Source: Cafeteria roenbergensis
Lineage: Eukaryota; Sar; Bigyra; Bicosoecida; Cafeteriaceae
DNA length: 64,000 nucleotides
Reading direction: 5' to 3'
NCBI GenBank assembly: GCA_008330645.1
Contig: VLTN01000024.1
Location: 124,001 to 188,000, forward strand
Both the position numbers and the translations under genes were made by a program. A model generated the notes under the pieces. That model searched no databases, was not told the origin of the DNA, and worked only from the letters and a program-made list of their open reading frames with translations. This document shows, piece by piece, positions 41,577-51,300 of the stretch; the first letter of the stretch is position 1; each line of letters opens with the position of its first letter.

Positions 41577-44500
41577 TCACTGCCACCCCATCTGCTGAAG
41601 CGAAGTGCGCTTGGGCGCCGCGCCCATGCGACGCTGGCTCAGCGCCTGCGTGGCGCCGAGCGTGCGCTGGTGGCCGTAGGCGCTGCCGCTCGCAGCGTCG
41701 AGCGACGCCCCTGCGCCCGCCGAGTGGTCGTGGTGGCGTGCGCGGTGCGCGTGAGTGCGGGGCTGGTACCCGTCGCTCACCCCACGGGGCGCAGGCCGTG
41801 TGGGCGCAGGGGCAGCAGCGGGTGCCTCGTCCGACGAGCTCTCCGAGTCGTCGTCGTCCTCCGCGGCCGCCTCCGCCCTCGTGCGCGCAAGCCTGGACAT
41901 GATCTCGGTCAGAGCCATGCGGTCTGCGCCCTTGCCCCCGGCCGCCTCCGCCGCCAGGGAGGCGTCCACCTGGCCCCGGAGGGTTGACGGCCGGTAGAGC
42001 ATGCTTCTGCCTCCGAAGTCTGACATGTCCAGCTGGCGGGTCACCGTGAAGGAGTCGAACTCGTCGTCCTCCTCGTCGTCGGAGAGGTCGTTGCCGGCCT
42101 TTGCGGCTCCGAGGCCGCGGCGCGACTTGCGGCGTCCGTGGCCGTCGGCCGATCCGGCCCCGACGCGCCGCTTGGCCTTGATGCCGAAGTTGTCGTCCCG
42201 CACCTCGACCTTGCGACGGCGGCGGTGGCTGTGGTGGTGGTGGTGGTGATGATCGCGCCACGCTGGGGGCATGCCGCGGGGGTCGGACGACGGCGCGACC
42301 GCGTCGCTGGCGTTCCGCCGGCGGAGGGCGCTGGGGCCGTAGCCGACCGTGTGGTGGGCCGATCCGCCCATGTCACGCATGCTCCTGGCCGCGGCACCGC
42401 GCCTGCCAGCGTCGGCGCCGCCGCTGCCGCCCCCGCCGCCGCTGGGCAGCCGTACGCTGTTGTTGGCAGTGCGGGATCCGCCCATTGCGGCGACCCCGCT
42501 TGGCTCCTCGGACATGCCGGCGGTCGCCGTCGTGCCGGCCAGGCGCTTCCCCTTGGCCCGCTTGCCTGCCTGTGCCGGGTCGATGTTCCACCCGGAGTCG
42601 ATGATGAGGCGGAGGGCGCGCTGGGCGCCGATGGGCCTTGGGCGGGGGGGCGGCGGCACGGGCTTCGCCTGGCCGCCCGCCTTGGCCCCGTCGGCTTGGG
42701 CAACGCCCTCCGCGCCGATCTGGCCGCCCTGGGGCGTGTCGGGCCCGGAGGCCCCCGCTGGGCCGGGGGGGGTTGCCCCCTCCTGCCCGATGCGGCTGAC
42801 GAACATGCGGCGGACGGCGGCCGTGGTGCCGGAGAAGAGGAGGCTCTTCCCCGCGATGGGGGCGACCTCCTTGATCCAGAACATGCCCGTGGCGGAGACG
42901 AGGATGCAGCCGATGTTGACGAGCGCGAGCGCGAGGCTGAGCCCGCCCTGGTCAATGAGGACGCGCCAGGTGGGTCGCGAGGCCGTTGCCACGGGACCGT
43001 CCAGCCACAGGAGGGAGAGGGAGTACGCCCAGAGCATCCCGGCGTTGACGATGGGGGGCAGCAGCGAGGCGCTGATGGCGACGCCGACGAGACCGCTCAC
43101 GTTGTTTCCGGCGATTCCCAGGGCCACGCCGCATCCTGAGGCTATGGCCACCACGACGCCGACGATGAGGCCGAGGTCCGTGCCGCGGCTGGTCATCTCC
43201 GAGGTGGGCCAGACGCCTCCGGTGATGTCCGCATGTTCGGCCAGCGGCGCAATGACCAGACCCGTCATGAAGCCGAAGAGCACGCAGATGACCAGCCCCA
43301 CCAGCTCCGTGACCGCCCCGATGCGGGCAAGCCTCAGGTCGCAGATGAAGATCCCAAACGTCAGCGCGAGCACCGGCGCCATGAGCGGGGACACCAGCAT
43401 GGACGCGACGATGACGACGGCGTTGTTCGTCGCCAGGCCCACGCCCGCCAGCACCGACGCAACGGACACCATAGCGACGTAGTCGAAGCTCAGCGCCGCG
43501 CCCTGCGCGATCTGGTCGAGGATCTTATCCACCAGCACGCGCGCGCGAACCTTGGCCCGGGGAGGCATCTTGCCGCTTGCCCTGGACGCCACGGAGCCGC
43601 CCTTGCGGCTCTGCCCCTGCCCGATGCCCCCGGGGCCCGGGGTGGCCTCGTCCTCCTCCTCTTCCGACGACTCGTCGGGCAGGGGCGCCAGCATCGCGCT
43701 GCGCGGTTTCGTGAGCTCAACGGACATGATGCTGACGGTGCCGCACTGCGGGAGGTCGTCGCGGCCGATGCCGAGCTGCTCTGCCAGCAGCGCCAGGACG
43801 TGGTCGGCCTCGCCGGGGATTGTCCGGAACATCACCATGGCGCCGCGGCCGGTTCCGACGTCAGCGGCGGTGGGGCGGGCCATTCGGACGTCGTCGCGGG
43901 CCGCGAACGGCACTGGCGCGTCGGCGCCGTCCTCGTCGTCGCCGGCGCCGTCGGGGTCCGGCAGGCCCGCCCCCCCAGACCCGCCCGTCGCGGCCACTGC
44001 CTCGTCGCCCGGCGCCATCGCAGCCAGCGCGGCCACGCCCTCCCCGGCGCCGGCGCTGTTAGCCCGGTCGGCCAGCGACTCCCCGACCGCGGCTGCAGCG
44101 CGTTGCGCCTCCTCCTCCGCTGCGCGCTCCGTCTCCTCCTCCTTCTTCGCCTCGCTCGCAGTCTTACCGCTGCTGCCACCGGCCGGAGACGCGCCACCGC
44201 CACTGCCGCCGCCGCCGCCGCCGCCGCTGCTGCTGCTGGGGACGGCGGAAAACGCAGCCGTCGCCGGCTTAGCCTCCGCATTCGCCTCCGCCTCCGCCTC
44301 CGCCTCTGCCGCCTGGGCCTTCTCAGCGTCCTCCTTGTCGGCGGCGTCTGCCTTGGCCGCCACGCCCGCTGTCACGCAGTCGTCGGCGACCGCCTCCCTG
44401 TCGCCCTCGCCGGCAGCAGCGGCCGCCTGCTCCTCCTGCTTGGCGCGCTTCTCGGCCTGCTCTGCGGCCTCGGACGACGGCTGTTCAGCCGGAGACGCGC

Positions 44501-45260
44501 CGCGGGCCGCGTCCGACTTGGCGGCATCGCCTGGCGCCGCAGAGGGAGCAGCCGTGGCGTCAGCCGCGCCGCCAACGCAGCTCCCGGCAGCGGCCTTGCT
44601 GTCGGACATGCCAGGGCTGGAAGCGGAGGCTGGCGGCGAGCCCGAAGACGCGCGCAAGTCGGCCCGCATGCCGGACGGCGGCGAGAGCCCCGCGCCGCCG
44701 TCGCCAACGACGAGCTTGGACGCGGTGCTGGCGTGGCCGGGCATGGCGGGAGCTGAGTCCGCCGCCGAGGCGGACGGGTCGTGGGGGCGCGGCGTCGGGC
44801 GGGGAAGGGGCGAACTGCTGTCCGGCGCGGCGCTCTGGGGGCCCAGCGGCAGCGGCGGAGGCGACGGCCCCGGGCCGGCCGCCTCTTGCGCTGGGAGGGC
44901 GGGCCAGGCCGACGCGTCGAGCACGTGAAGGTCGTGCACGAGGCGGTCCGGCGAAAGCTGGGCAAAGGACGGGTCTGAGGAAAAGACCAGCTTCGCAAGC
45001 GCCAGCAACCGGACCCGCACCAGCTCAGTCGCCTTTCCCGCGAAGAGCTCGTGCATTGGCGGCATGAGCAGCTGGTCGTCCTCTTCGGTCGTGGGCATGG
45101 CCGTGGCCGCGGCGACGGCCTCGCGCTCGGCTGCCATGGCCGCCGCCTTGGCGTCGGCGCAGGCGCCCTGCGGCGTCGGAGCCTCCGCGGGCCGGTCCAC
45201 CAGCACGCCCTTGGGCACCATGGCAACCTCGGGAATCCATAGCACGAACTGGAACGCCAT
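41577..45260 (-). CDS. DUF389-family membrane protein with long cytosolic extensions
   Basis: A single exon for 1,227 residues; the start is the ATG at 45258-45260 (MAFQFVLWIPEV). Residues about 90-460 are low-complexity and acidic, with an Ala/Glu-rich coil. A conserved N-terminal DUF389 module (MVMFRTIPGEADHVLALLAE, near 471) precedes six or so helices at about 580-810, with the hallmark NNAVVIVASMLVSPLMAP and the GNNVSGLVGVAISASLLPP motif. DUF389 is widespread in bacteria and present in many protists; its function is unknown, though a transport or channel role is often suspected. The C-terminal 400 residues are cytosolic, with a run of seven His followed by Ser-His and Arg residues (about residue 1005) and an acidic patch. 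It is convergent with the b561 gene (240 bp between stops). Confidence 0.88.
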   Translation of the reverse strand: MAFQFVLWIPEVAMVPKGVLVDRPAEAPTPQGACADAKAAAMAAEREAVAAATAMPTTEEDDQLLMPPMHELFAGKATELVRVRLLALAKLVFSSDPSFAQLSPDRLVHDLHVLDASAWPALPAQEAAGPGPSPPPLPLGPQSAAPDSSSPLPRPTPRPHDPSASAADSAPAMPGHASTASKLVVGDGGAGLSPPSGMRADLRASSGSPPASASSPGMSDSKAAAGSCVGGAADATAAPSAAPGDAAKSDAARGASPAEQPSSEAAEQAEKRAKQEEQAAAAAGEGDREAVADDCVTAGVAAKADAADKEDAEKAQAAEAEAEAEANAEAKPATAAFSAVPSSSSGGGGGGGSGGGASPAGGSSGKTASEAKKEEETERAAEEEAQRAAAAVGESLADRANSAGAGEGVAALAAMAPGDEAVAATGGSGGAGLPDPDGAGDDEDGADAPVPFAARDDVRMARPTAADVGTGRGAMVMFRTIPGEADHVLALLAEQLGIGRDDLPQCGTVSIMSVELTKPRSAMLAPLPDESSEEEEDEATPGPGGIGQGQSRKGGSVASRASGKMPPRAKVRARVLVDKILDQIAQGAALSFDYVAMVSVASVLAGVGLATNNAVVIVASMLVSPLMAPVLALTFGIFICDLRLARIGAVTELVGLVICVLFGFMTGLVIAPLAEHADITGGVWPTSEMTSRGTDLGLIVGVVVAIASGCGVALGIAGNNVSGLVGVAISASLLPPIVNAGMLWAYSLSLLWLDGPVATASRPTWRVLIDQGGLSLALALVNIGCILVSATGMFWIKEVAPIAGKSLLFSGTTAAVRRMFVSRIGQEGATPPGPAGASGPDTPQGGQIGAEGVAQADGAKAGGQAKPVPPPPRPRPIGAQRALRLIIDSGWNIDPAQAGKRAKGKRLAGTTATAGMSEEPSGVAAMGGSRTANNSVRLPSGGGGGSGGADAGRRGAAARSMRDMGGSAHHTVGYGPSALRRRNASDAVAPSSDPRGMPPAWRDHHHHHHHSHRRRRKVEVRDDNFGIKAKRRVGAGSADGHGRRKSRRGLGAAKAGNDLSDDEEDDEFDSFTVTRQLDMSDFGGRSMLYRPSTLRGQVDASLAAEAAGGKGADRMALTEIMSRLARTRAEAAAEDDDDSESSSDEAPAAAPAPTRPAPRGVSDGYQPRTHAHRARHHDHSAGAGASLDAASGSAYGHQRTLGATQALSQRRMGAAPKRTSLQQMGWQ

Positions 45261-45803
45261 CGCTCGGCTCCCGCGCCGACGGGTCGGCGCCGAGAGTGCA
45301 CCCGCCGGCCGTCCGGGGCGGGGATTGGCGGGAATTTGCATGTCGTCGGATGGCTCGCGCGCGGGTCGCTTGCGGCTCTGCCGCAGCAACCGCCGAGGCT
45401 GCAGTTGCCCCGTCGGCCAGAAGCGCGCGCTTTTCCCCCCGTGCGACTCCGGGCGCGCGCACCGGCAAGCCAAAGGGCGCCTAACCGGAGCCACCCAGCG
45501 TCCCCCAGCGGCTCCGCGGCTCCTGGGCTCGCCGACCGCGTCCAGGCCTCGCGAGCGCGGCTGGCGGGCGCCGGCCCCATTCTGTGACTCCGAGGGTTTG
45601 CGGCCGGCCGGCGCGGGGTGGCACTTTGACGCCCCGGCAACCGCCCGCAAGCAGCCGGCCTCGCCAGCAGCAGGCCCCCGCCAGCGAACGACCACCGGCC
45701 TGAGGGGCCGCCTGTGCCGTCAGCCGCGCGCAGGCGGGCGCAGGCGGGTGCGCGGCGAAAGCGAGAATTGCGCCACTGCCGCCGAGCGGTCGGCGCGGGA
45801 GGA
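45261..45803. promoter_or_regulatory. Divergent promoter region
   Basis: This 543-bp gap lies between the DUF389 start codon (minus) and the first four-helix membrane protein (plus). Open frames run through it on both strands only because stop codons are rare at this GC content. No specific promoter element is recognisable. Confidence 0.4.
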
Positions 45804-46625
45804 ATGCGGCTTCCCAGGTGTTGCGGACTGGGGTTCGAGGAGTGCTTTTTGGTTACGGCAGCCCTGGCGGGCACGGCGGCCTACATTGTGGCAGTCACGG
45901 TGGGGGCTCTGGGAATGTCGAGGGCCGGAGGGCTGTGTGACGATCACCCTGACTGCGCCGTGGAGTTCGGCGCCTGGCTCGCCGCCAATGCGCTCATCGG
46001 CATAGGCATGTGCGCGCTGGCGCTGAGCCTGTGCGCGTGCGCGAGCTGCTCGTCGAAGCGTGGCCTGACCCCGAGGTGCCGCTCCGTGTTTGCCATTTCG
46101 GCCATCATTGGCCTCGTGGTCGTGGCGGCCAGCACGATTACCGGCGGCGTGGTTATGTGGCATCCCCAGAAGTGCTTTGCGTCCTGCGACTTGGCGTCCA
46201 AGGTGAGGCTCGGCGGCCGGCGGCGCGCCGCAGATGCAGCTGCACTTGCACGGAGCGTTTGCCCAGCACCACCTGCTCGAGGTCAACGCGGCCGCGCTCA
46301 GCGCGCGCTCTGTGGCCGAGCCGCCAGCAAGGCGCAGAAACAGCGGCTGTGGTCCTGGTCGCGCTTCGCGGTGGGCCGCGGCGCGCCGCTCGCCACCGCA
46401 GTCGCAACTTGACCCCGGGCCCTGCCCTCGCAGATCGTCGGCGGCGGTCTGGTCGGATTCCAGACCTTGGTCCTGCTGGGGTCGGGCCTCATGGCCTGCT
46501 ACGTCGCGCGGCGGCGCGTTGCGGCGGCATGCTGCTGCTGCTGCGCGCAGCACGCTTCGCCCAAGGACCCGTCAGAAAAAATTTCGTTGAACTTTTCGGC
46601 GTCTCTGCGGCAGGCGTTCGTGTGA
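45804..46625 (+). CDS. Four-helix membrane protein A (tandem paralogue)
   Basis: I do not recognise a named family. Exon 1 is 45804-46202 (133 codons, start MRLPRCCGLG), then a 231-nt phase-0 intron (GTGAGG donor, CCCTCGCAG acceptor), and exon 2 is 46434-46625; 196 residues. Four hydrophobic helices are visible: about 15-40, 60-85, 97-120 and 134-160. A Cys-rich C-terminus (ACCCCCAQ) follows and may be palmitoylated. The loop between helices 1 and 2 has GGLCDDHPDC, and that between 3 and 4 has KCFASCDLASK, so both outer loops carry paired Cys. The next gene downstream shares this plan. This looks like a tetraspan-type membrane protein; function unknown. Confidence 0.75.
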
Positions 46626-47032
46626 GCGCCGACTCTCGCAGCGGGCGGCAGTCAGAGTGGCTAGCAAGGCTTTGTGCGCGCGCGTGTGTTTGTGTTCTGG
46701 AGCGCCCGCTCGGGGCGGGCGTCGCGGCCCGCCCCGAGCCCTCGCTGCGCGGCAAACCTCAACCAGATTCCAGCGCGAGGCGCGCTGGCTGCCACGCGGC
46801 GCACACCCCGCGCGGCTCTGCAACCCGCCTCGCGCCCGCGGCTCGCGCAGTCCACCCACGAGGCGCGGGCGGAGGGCCTGTCCGCTGGCCTGCGGTGTGG
46901 CGGCGCGGGCGGAGCTGCGGGCCGACGCCGAGGCCGAGCGCAAGAAGGCAGCGGAGGCGCCAGGCGTGAGCCAGCTTCGCACGCAGTGCAACCATTCCGC
47001 TGTTTGAGTCCACGCCTCTCGTCCAGGGCTCC
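46626..47032. other. Intergenic region between tandem paralogues
   Basis: This 407-bp stretch lies between the two four-helix membrane protein genes. It holds no supported gene. It should contain the 3' end of A and the promoter of B. Confidence 0.45.
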
Positions 47033-47689
47033 ATGTCTGGCGGACAGCCGTGCATTCCCCGGTGGGCGCGGCTTCGCTGCTGCGGCCTGCGGACCGGCGA
47101 GACGCTTCTCCTGCTGACAGCGCTCGTGGGCCTTGGGCTGTACGCAGCCCTGCTGGGCGAGGCTTTGCGCGCCTCCATCGAGGACCCAGGGGGCCTCTGC
47201 GACGGGGACGCCGCCCTGGGGTACGAGCTGGCGATTTGGCTCATTGTGGACGGGGCTGTGGGCACTTCCATGGCTCTCGTCATCGTGGGCCTCGCCGTCG
47301 GGTACCTGAACGGGGTGGACTTTGCCAGGGTGCGCCGGACCTGCCTGCTGCGCGTCAGCGTGGCTCTCGGCGTGGGCATCGCGTTCCTGTTTTGCTGGAG
47401 CGCCTACGGCAACGTCATCGTGTGGGAGGAGGGCCTGAACGGCCGATTCCGGCGGTGCGATCTGCTCGCTCGGGTGCTCTCCGAAGTCGTGATGTACTTC
47501 CAGATGGCGGCGATCTGCGTCATCGGGGCAGTGGTGGCGTACGCCTTCAGGAGGCCCATTCTGCTCCGCTGCGTGTTCTGCCCGTGCTGCAGCAGGGGCA
47601 GCGACCCCAACTCCGTCGAGGTCGCGGTGGGCGGCGCGCAGGGCTCCCGCAAGAACCCCGTGCGCAGCGCCTTGCGCAGCCCCGTGTGA
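47033..47689 (+). CDS. Four-helix membrane protein B (tandem paralogue)
   Basis: A single exon for 218 residues (start MSGGQPCIPRWARLRCCGL). It shares layout and local sequence with gene A just upstream: a Cys-Cys-Gly-Leu start, helix 1, then PGGLCDGDAALGYELAIW in the first loop, and RRCDLLARVLSEVVMYFQ where A has its CDLASK intron junction. Four hydrophobic helices are at about 22-45, 63-88, 103-125 and 145-172, followed by a Cys-containing juxtamembrane segment (RCVFCPCCSRG) that could be acylated and a basic tail. Gene B has no intron at the site where A has one. Function unknown; the pair arose by tandem duplication and has diverged strongly. Confidence 0.78.
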   Translation: MSGGQPCIPRWARLRCCGLRTGETLLLLTALVGLGLYAALLGEALRASIEDPGGLCDGDAALGYELAIWLIVDGAVGTSMALVIVGLAVGYLNGVDFARVRRTCLLRVSVALGVGIAFLFCWSAYGNVIVWEEGLNGRFRRCDLLARVLSEVVMYFQMAAICVIGAVVAYAFRRPILLRCVFCPCCSRGSDPNSVEVAVGGAQGSRKNPVRSALRSPV

Positions 47690-48360
47690 TGGTTTTGGGT
47701 CCCCGCTGCCCCTGTCGAGCCGGGCCCGCGGGAGGGCGACGACCCCCCGGCGATTGTGCCGGCAGACGGCGTGTCCTCGTTGAATCGGGCAGACCCGTGC
47801 CCTCGTGAGCTGCGAGGCTCGTAGCGTTTGCGCCGTGAGCTCGCAGACGAGCAAGCCGCTGCTCCCGACTGGGAGCGTGAGGTGGTTTTGGCTAGGGGGA
47901 GCTGCAGCCGCAGCGCGGGACAGCCTGCCACGGTAGTCGCTTGCTTGCCATCTGTGTGCGATCTCTGGACTTGTGTGAATGCCGAGTCGTGCATCGTTGA
48001 GAAGAAAAAAATGTGTGCAAGCCTCTGTGGTTGCGCCAGCAGCAAGCGATGCTGGTCTCCTCTTGCGCACTCGGAATCGGTCTGGTCCTCGCGCCAGCTG
48101 GTTGCAGCGCGAGCGCAGAATATTTGGCCACAGGCGTCGCCGCCAAAATGGGTTTTGTCACTTGTCCTTGCCACTGGCCAAAGCAATCACCCCCACATTC
48201 CCCGGAGCGGCCCCGCCTTCACTCCTGCTGCGCTCCTGCTGCTCCAGACTATTTGCGGCCTCAAGGCTCGGGGCGGCGGGGAGCGCGCGCACGCGGAGTG
48301 CCTGGGCTCTGGCGCTGGCCGGGTTCGGCCAAGGCCGAGCCGGCCGGCAGGTGCGCAAGC
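47690..48360. other. Intergenic region
   Basis: This 671-bp stretch lies between membrane protein B and the surface-protein gene. It contains a short A-rich run near 48000. Long open frames cross it but lack domains or good starts. I see no RNA gene or repeat. Confidence 0.45.
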
Positions 48361-51300
48361 ATGCGCGCACCAGCCCCCCCATGGCAGCAGGTCGTCGCCC
48401 TGGCCGTGGTCTCCGTGGCATCTGCGGATGCCCAGCGGCTTGGCTCGGTTCTCTGTGAGTCCGCGGCCGTCCCAGCTGCAAGCGCCAAGGGCAGGAGCAT
48501 CGACCTCGTACGCGGCGGTGCTGCGGGAGCGTATGGCATGGAGTGCCCCCAGTTGCGCCATGGGGCCGGCAGCGCGCTTGCCTGCGGTGTGGCTCTTGCA
48601 GCGCGCTTCGACACCTATGTGCGCTTGCCAGCCAACCTCGTGCCGCAGGGACCCGAAACGTCTCGGGCGTCGGACTGCAGGCTATAGCGCAGTGTTGGAC
48701 GAGCTTTGATGTCATCGGGGACTACTCGCACGCCTTTCAGCTGCAGGGGGGGCCAGTGCAGTGGATGCCGGTGGACGATGCAGCGTTCGCTGTCGGGCCA
48801 GCAAACTCGAGCACCTTGGCCGTCGGCGAGTTCAGCGCGTCTCGCATGTTTCTGAACAGCGCGTCCGCCTTTGTGGCGCTCGTGGCCGACTCGATAGCCA
48901 GTCCGTTGAACCCTCAGTCCGCCCCGAATCGCGCAGCCGAACTCACGACGCCCACGTGGGATGAGGCCGTCAACAAGCTCCCGCTGCCCTGGACCGCGAC
49001 ACTGTACCCGGAGAGCTTCGACGCCATGCCGCTCATCTGCGTGTGGTGTGACCGGTGGGCCCACGACACTGGGTCGCGGTGGCAGAGAGTCGGCATTGAC
49101 GGCGCGGGGCAGCAACACCTCCAGGTTGGCGTCCGCGGGCTCCGAAACCATCACGACCCTCGCGTCGCCATGGCTGCCTCCGTGACAGCCAGAGCCGCAG
49201 CGCCCGTGTGGAGAGTTGTGTATGAGAGCTGGCTGGGCGCAGTGCGTCTTGGGCAGGGCGTGGCAGGGTGGCAGCGCAGCACGCGGCTGGCGCTGCAGTT
49301 TCCAAACGACTGGCTGCGCGACGACGCATGCGGGCGAATAGTCATCCACTCTGGCCCGATCGGATTCGACCCTTGCCAGGGCATCGACTGCGGTCAGCAC
49401 GGCAGGTGCGAGGCTGGAGCGTGCATCTGCAATCGGCGGCCGACTTACTTTGGGGAATTTTGCGAGGTTCCGCCTGCGGCCCCCCGCCTTGTGCCAAGCC
49501 CGGAGTGGAGCCAGGACGGAGCGGCGTTTCACGACGGAGCTTCGGTTATGTGGTTCACAGTCCTCTCGGATGGGATGGATGTTCATGGGGCGCCGACCGC
49601 GGCCCATGAGCGCGGTTTTCGCTCGGACATGGAACAGTCGGTGACGCTGGAGCCAAGCTGGGCCGCCCGGCTCGAGCCCCAGACGACGCTCTCGCCGACT
49701 GACCCGCTGTCGCCGTTTCCTCTTCGCAGCTGGAGTGTCCGCTTGCGCCCGCTGAACCCGCAGCGACCCGCCGACTTTTCGGTGGCGCTTCCTGTCGACA
49801 GCCTGCGGTTCTCATTTCCAGCCACGCCTTTGTTCGTGAGGTACAGGCCTCGGATCCGACTGTCATGCGCCCCCACGCGGGTAGTATCCGGCCGGCCGAG
49901 CGAGGACGAACCTGGCTGGCTTGCAGGCCCGCACGTGGTCACATCCGGGTGCGAGTACACGGGCCTGGGCGATGTGACTCTGCTGTTGGAGGCCAGCGCG
50001 GCGGTCGGGCTGGGGGTAGCGAATGCCGTGTTTGGCGAGGAGAGCGCGACCACCAAGCTTGAGCTGGCCGGCATGCTCAGCGTATCCAAGGCTGGCGACG
50101 CGGATCCAATGGCGGACCCGCCGTTTGCGCTCACCGGGGCGACTGTGCTGGTTCCCGGCCGCGTTTTTCTGGTGACGCTCACCCCTCGGCTGGGCTCGGA
50201 AGGCACTGGCTGGCCCCTGGACATCCGCATCCGGGCAGGCTCAGTGCCAGGGGCTGACAATATCGAGTCGGCGCCGCTGCGCTTGGGCTTTCGCTTCAGC
50301 AGCCGCTGGCTGCTCCCGCACCGACTGGAAGGCCACGCAGGAGGTCTGATTTGGTTCCTGGGAACCACGGCAGGAACATCGCGCTGGAGAAACCCGGCCC
50401 AACAGGCAACCTGCGAGGCCACGGTCGGGTCAGCGGCGAGCACAGCGCCCGCGTGCCTGGAGCCTGCTCGGTCGTCCCGAGGAGCCTCGCTTGACACGGA
50501 CGCGTGCATTGCTTCCCGTGGGAGCATGGCGTGCTACACTGCCGACGAGCCGCAGTCCTGGTGGTCGCTGTCGCTCCCTCCGGCTGCTGTCCTTCGCGTC
50601 CGCGGCTACGAGATTCGAGACGGCGAGGACCAGGTACGGCAGCACCTGACTTCCTGGGAGCTGCAAGCTCGTGACGCGGTTGGCCAGGACGGGCAGTGGA
50701 GGGCGCTTGCCAGCCACCCAGACGAGCCGACGGCTCTCGTTGTTGACCGCGGCCTCGCCCGGTTCAGCATTCCCCCGAGCAACGCCACGCCGGCGCTGCA
50801 GTCGTTTCGGGTGCTGCAGACGGGGCCCAACTCCCGCGGGGCCAACGACCTTGGCATCGCTGGGATCGAGCTGTTCGGGGAGCTGTTCCTGCGGGGCGAT
50901 CCATGCGCAGGCCTCTCGTGCGGCGCCCCGGACAATGGAACTTGCGTGCGGCTGCCCGTCAATGACACGTCGCTGGGCGCTGCCATTCCGCTGGTGCCCC
51001 CGTCCCCCTCCTCGGGATTTGCTTCTCCCGGGGTTCAAGCAGCGGCGACTGCGCTACAGGGTGCCGCGTGCCGGTGCTTGGGGGGCTACTCCGGGCCGGA
51101 CTGCAGCCTGCCGCCAGGAGCGCGTCGCATCACGTACGCGCCCCCGACCGATTCTCGCATCAGCGACATGGACACACCTGGCATTGTGGTGGCGCCCTCT
51201 TTCACGTCCGTTCTCTCGCCAGCAGAGGTGCGAGCGATGACGGGCGCGGAGCAGCGTCGCCAAGCGATGCGTGGAACTGGGGACGGGTTCCCGCCGTCGG

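Noticed and set aside
42760-45020. Plus-strand protein of about 500 codons opposite the DUF389 gene
   Set aside because: It is antisense to clear membrane helices and the DUF389 signature on the minus strand, and consists of Arg/Ala/Gly-rich sequence without features.
48600-48700. A frameshift in the surface-protein gene
   Set aside because: A GTGAGT donor at 48455 and a CCGCAG acceptor ending at 48648 join the two frames exactly in phase, so an intron explains the change of frame better.
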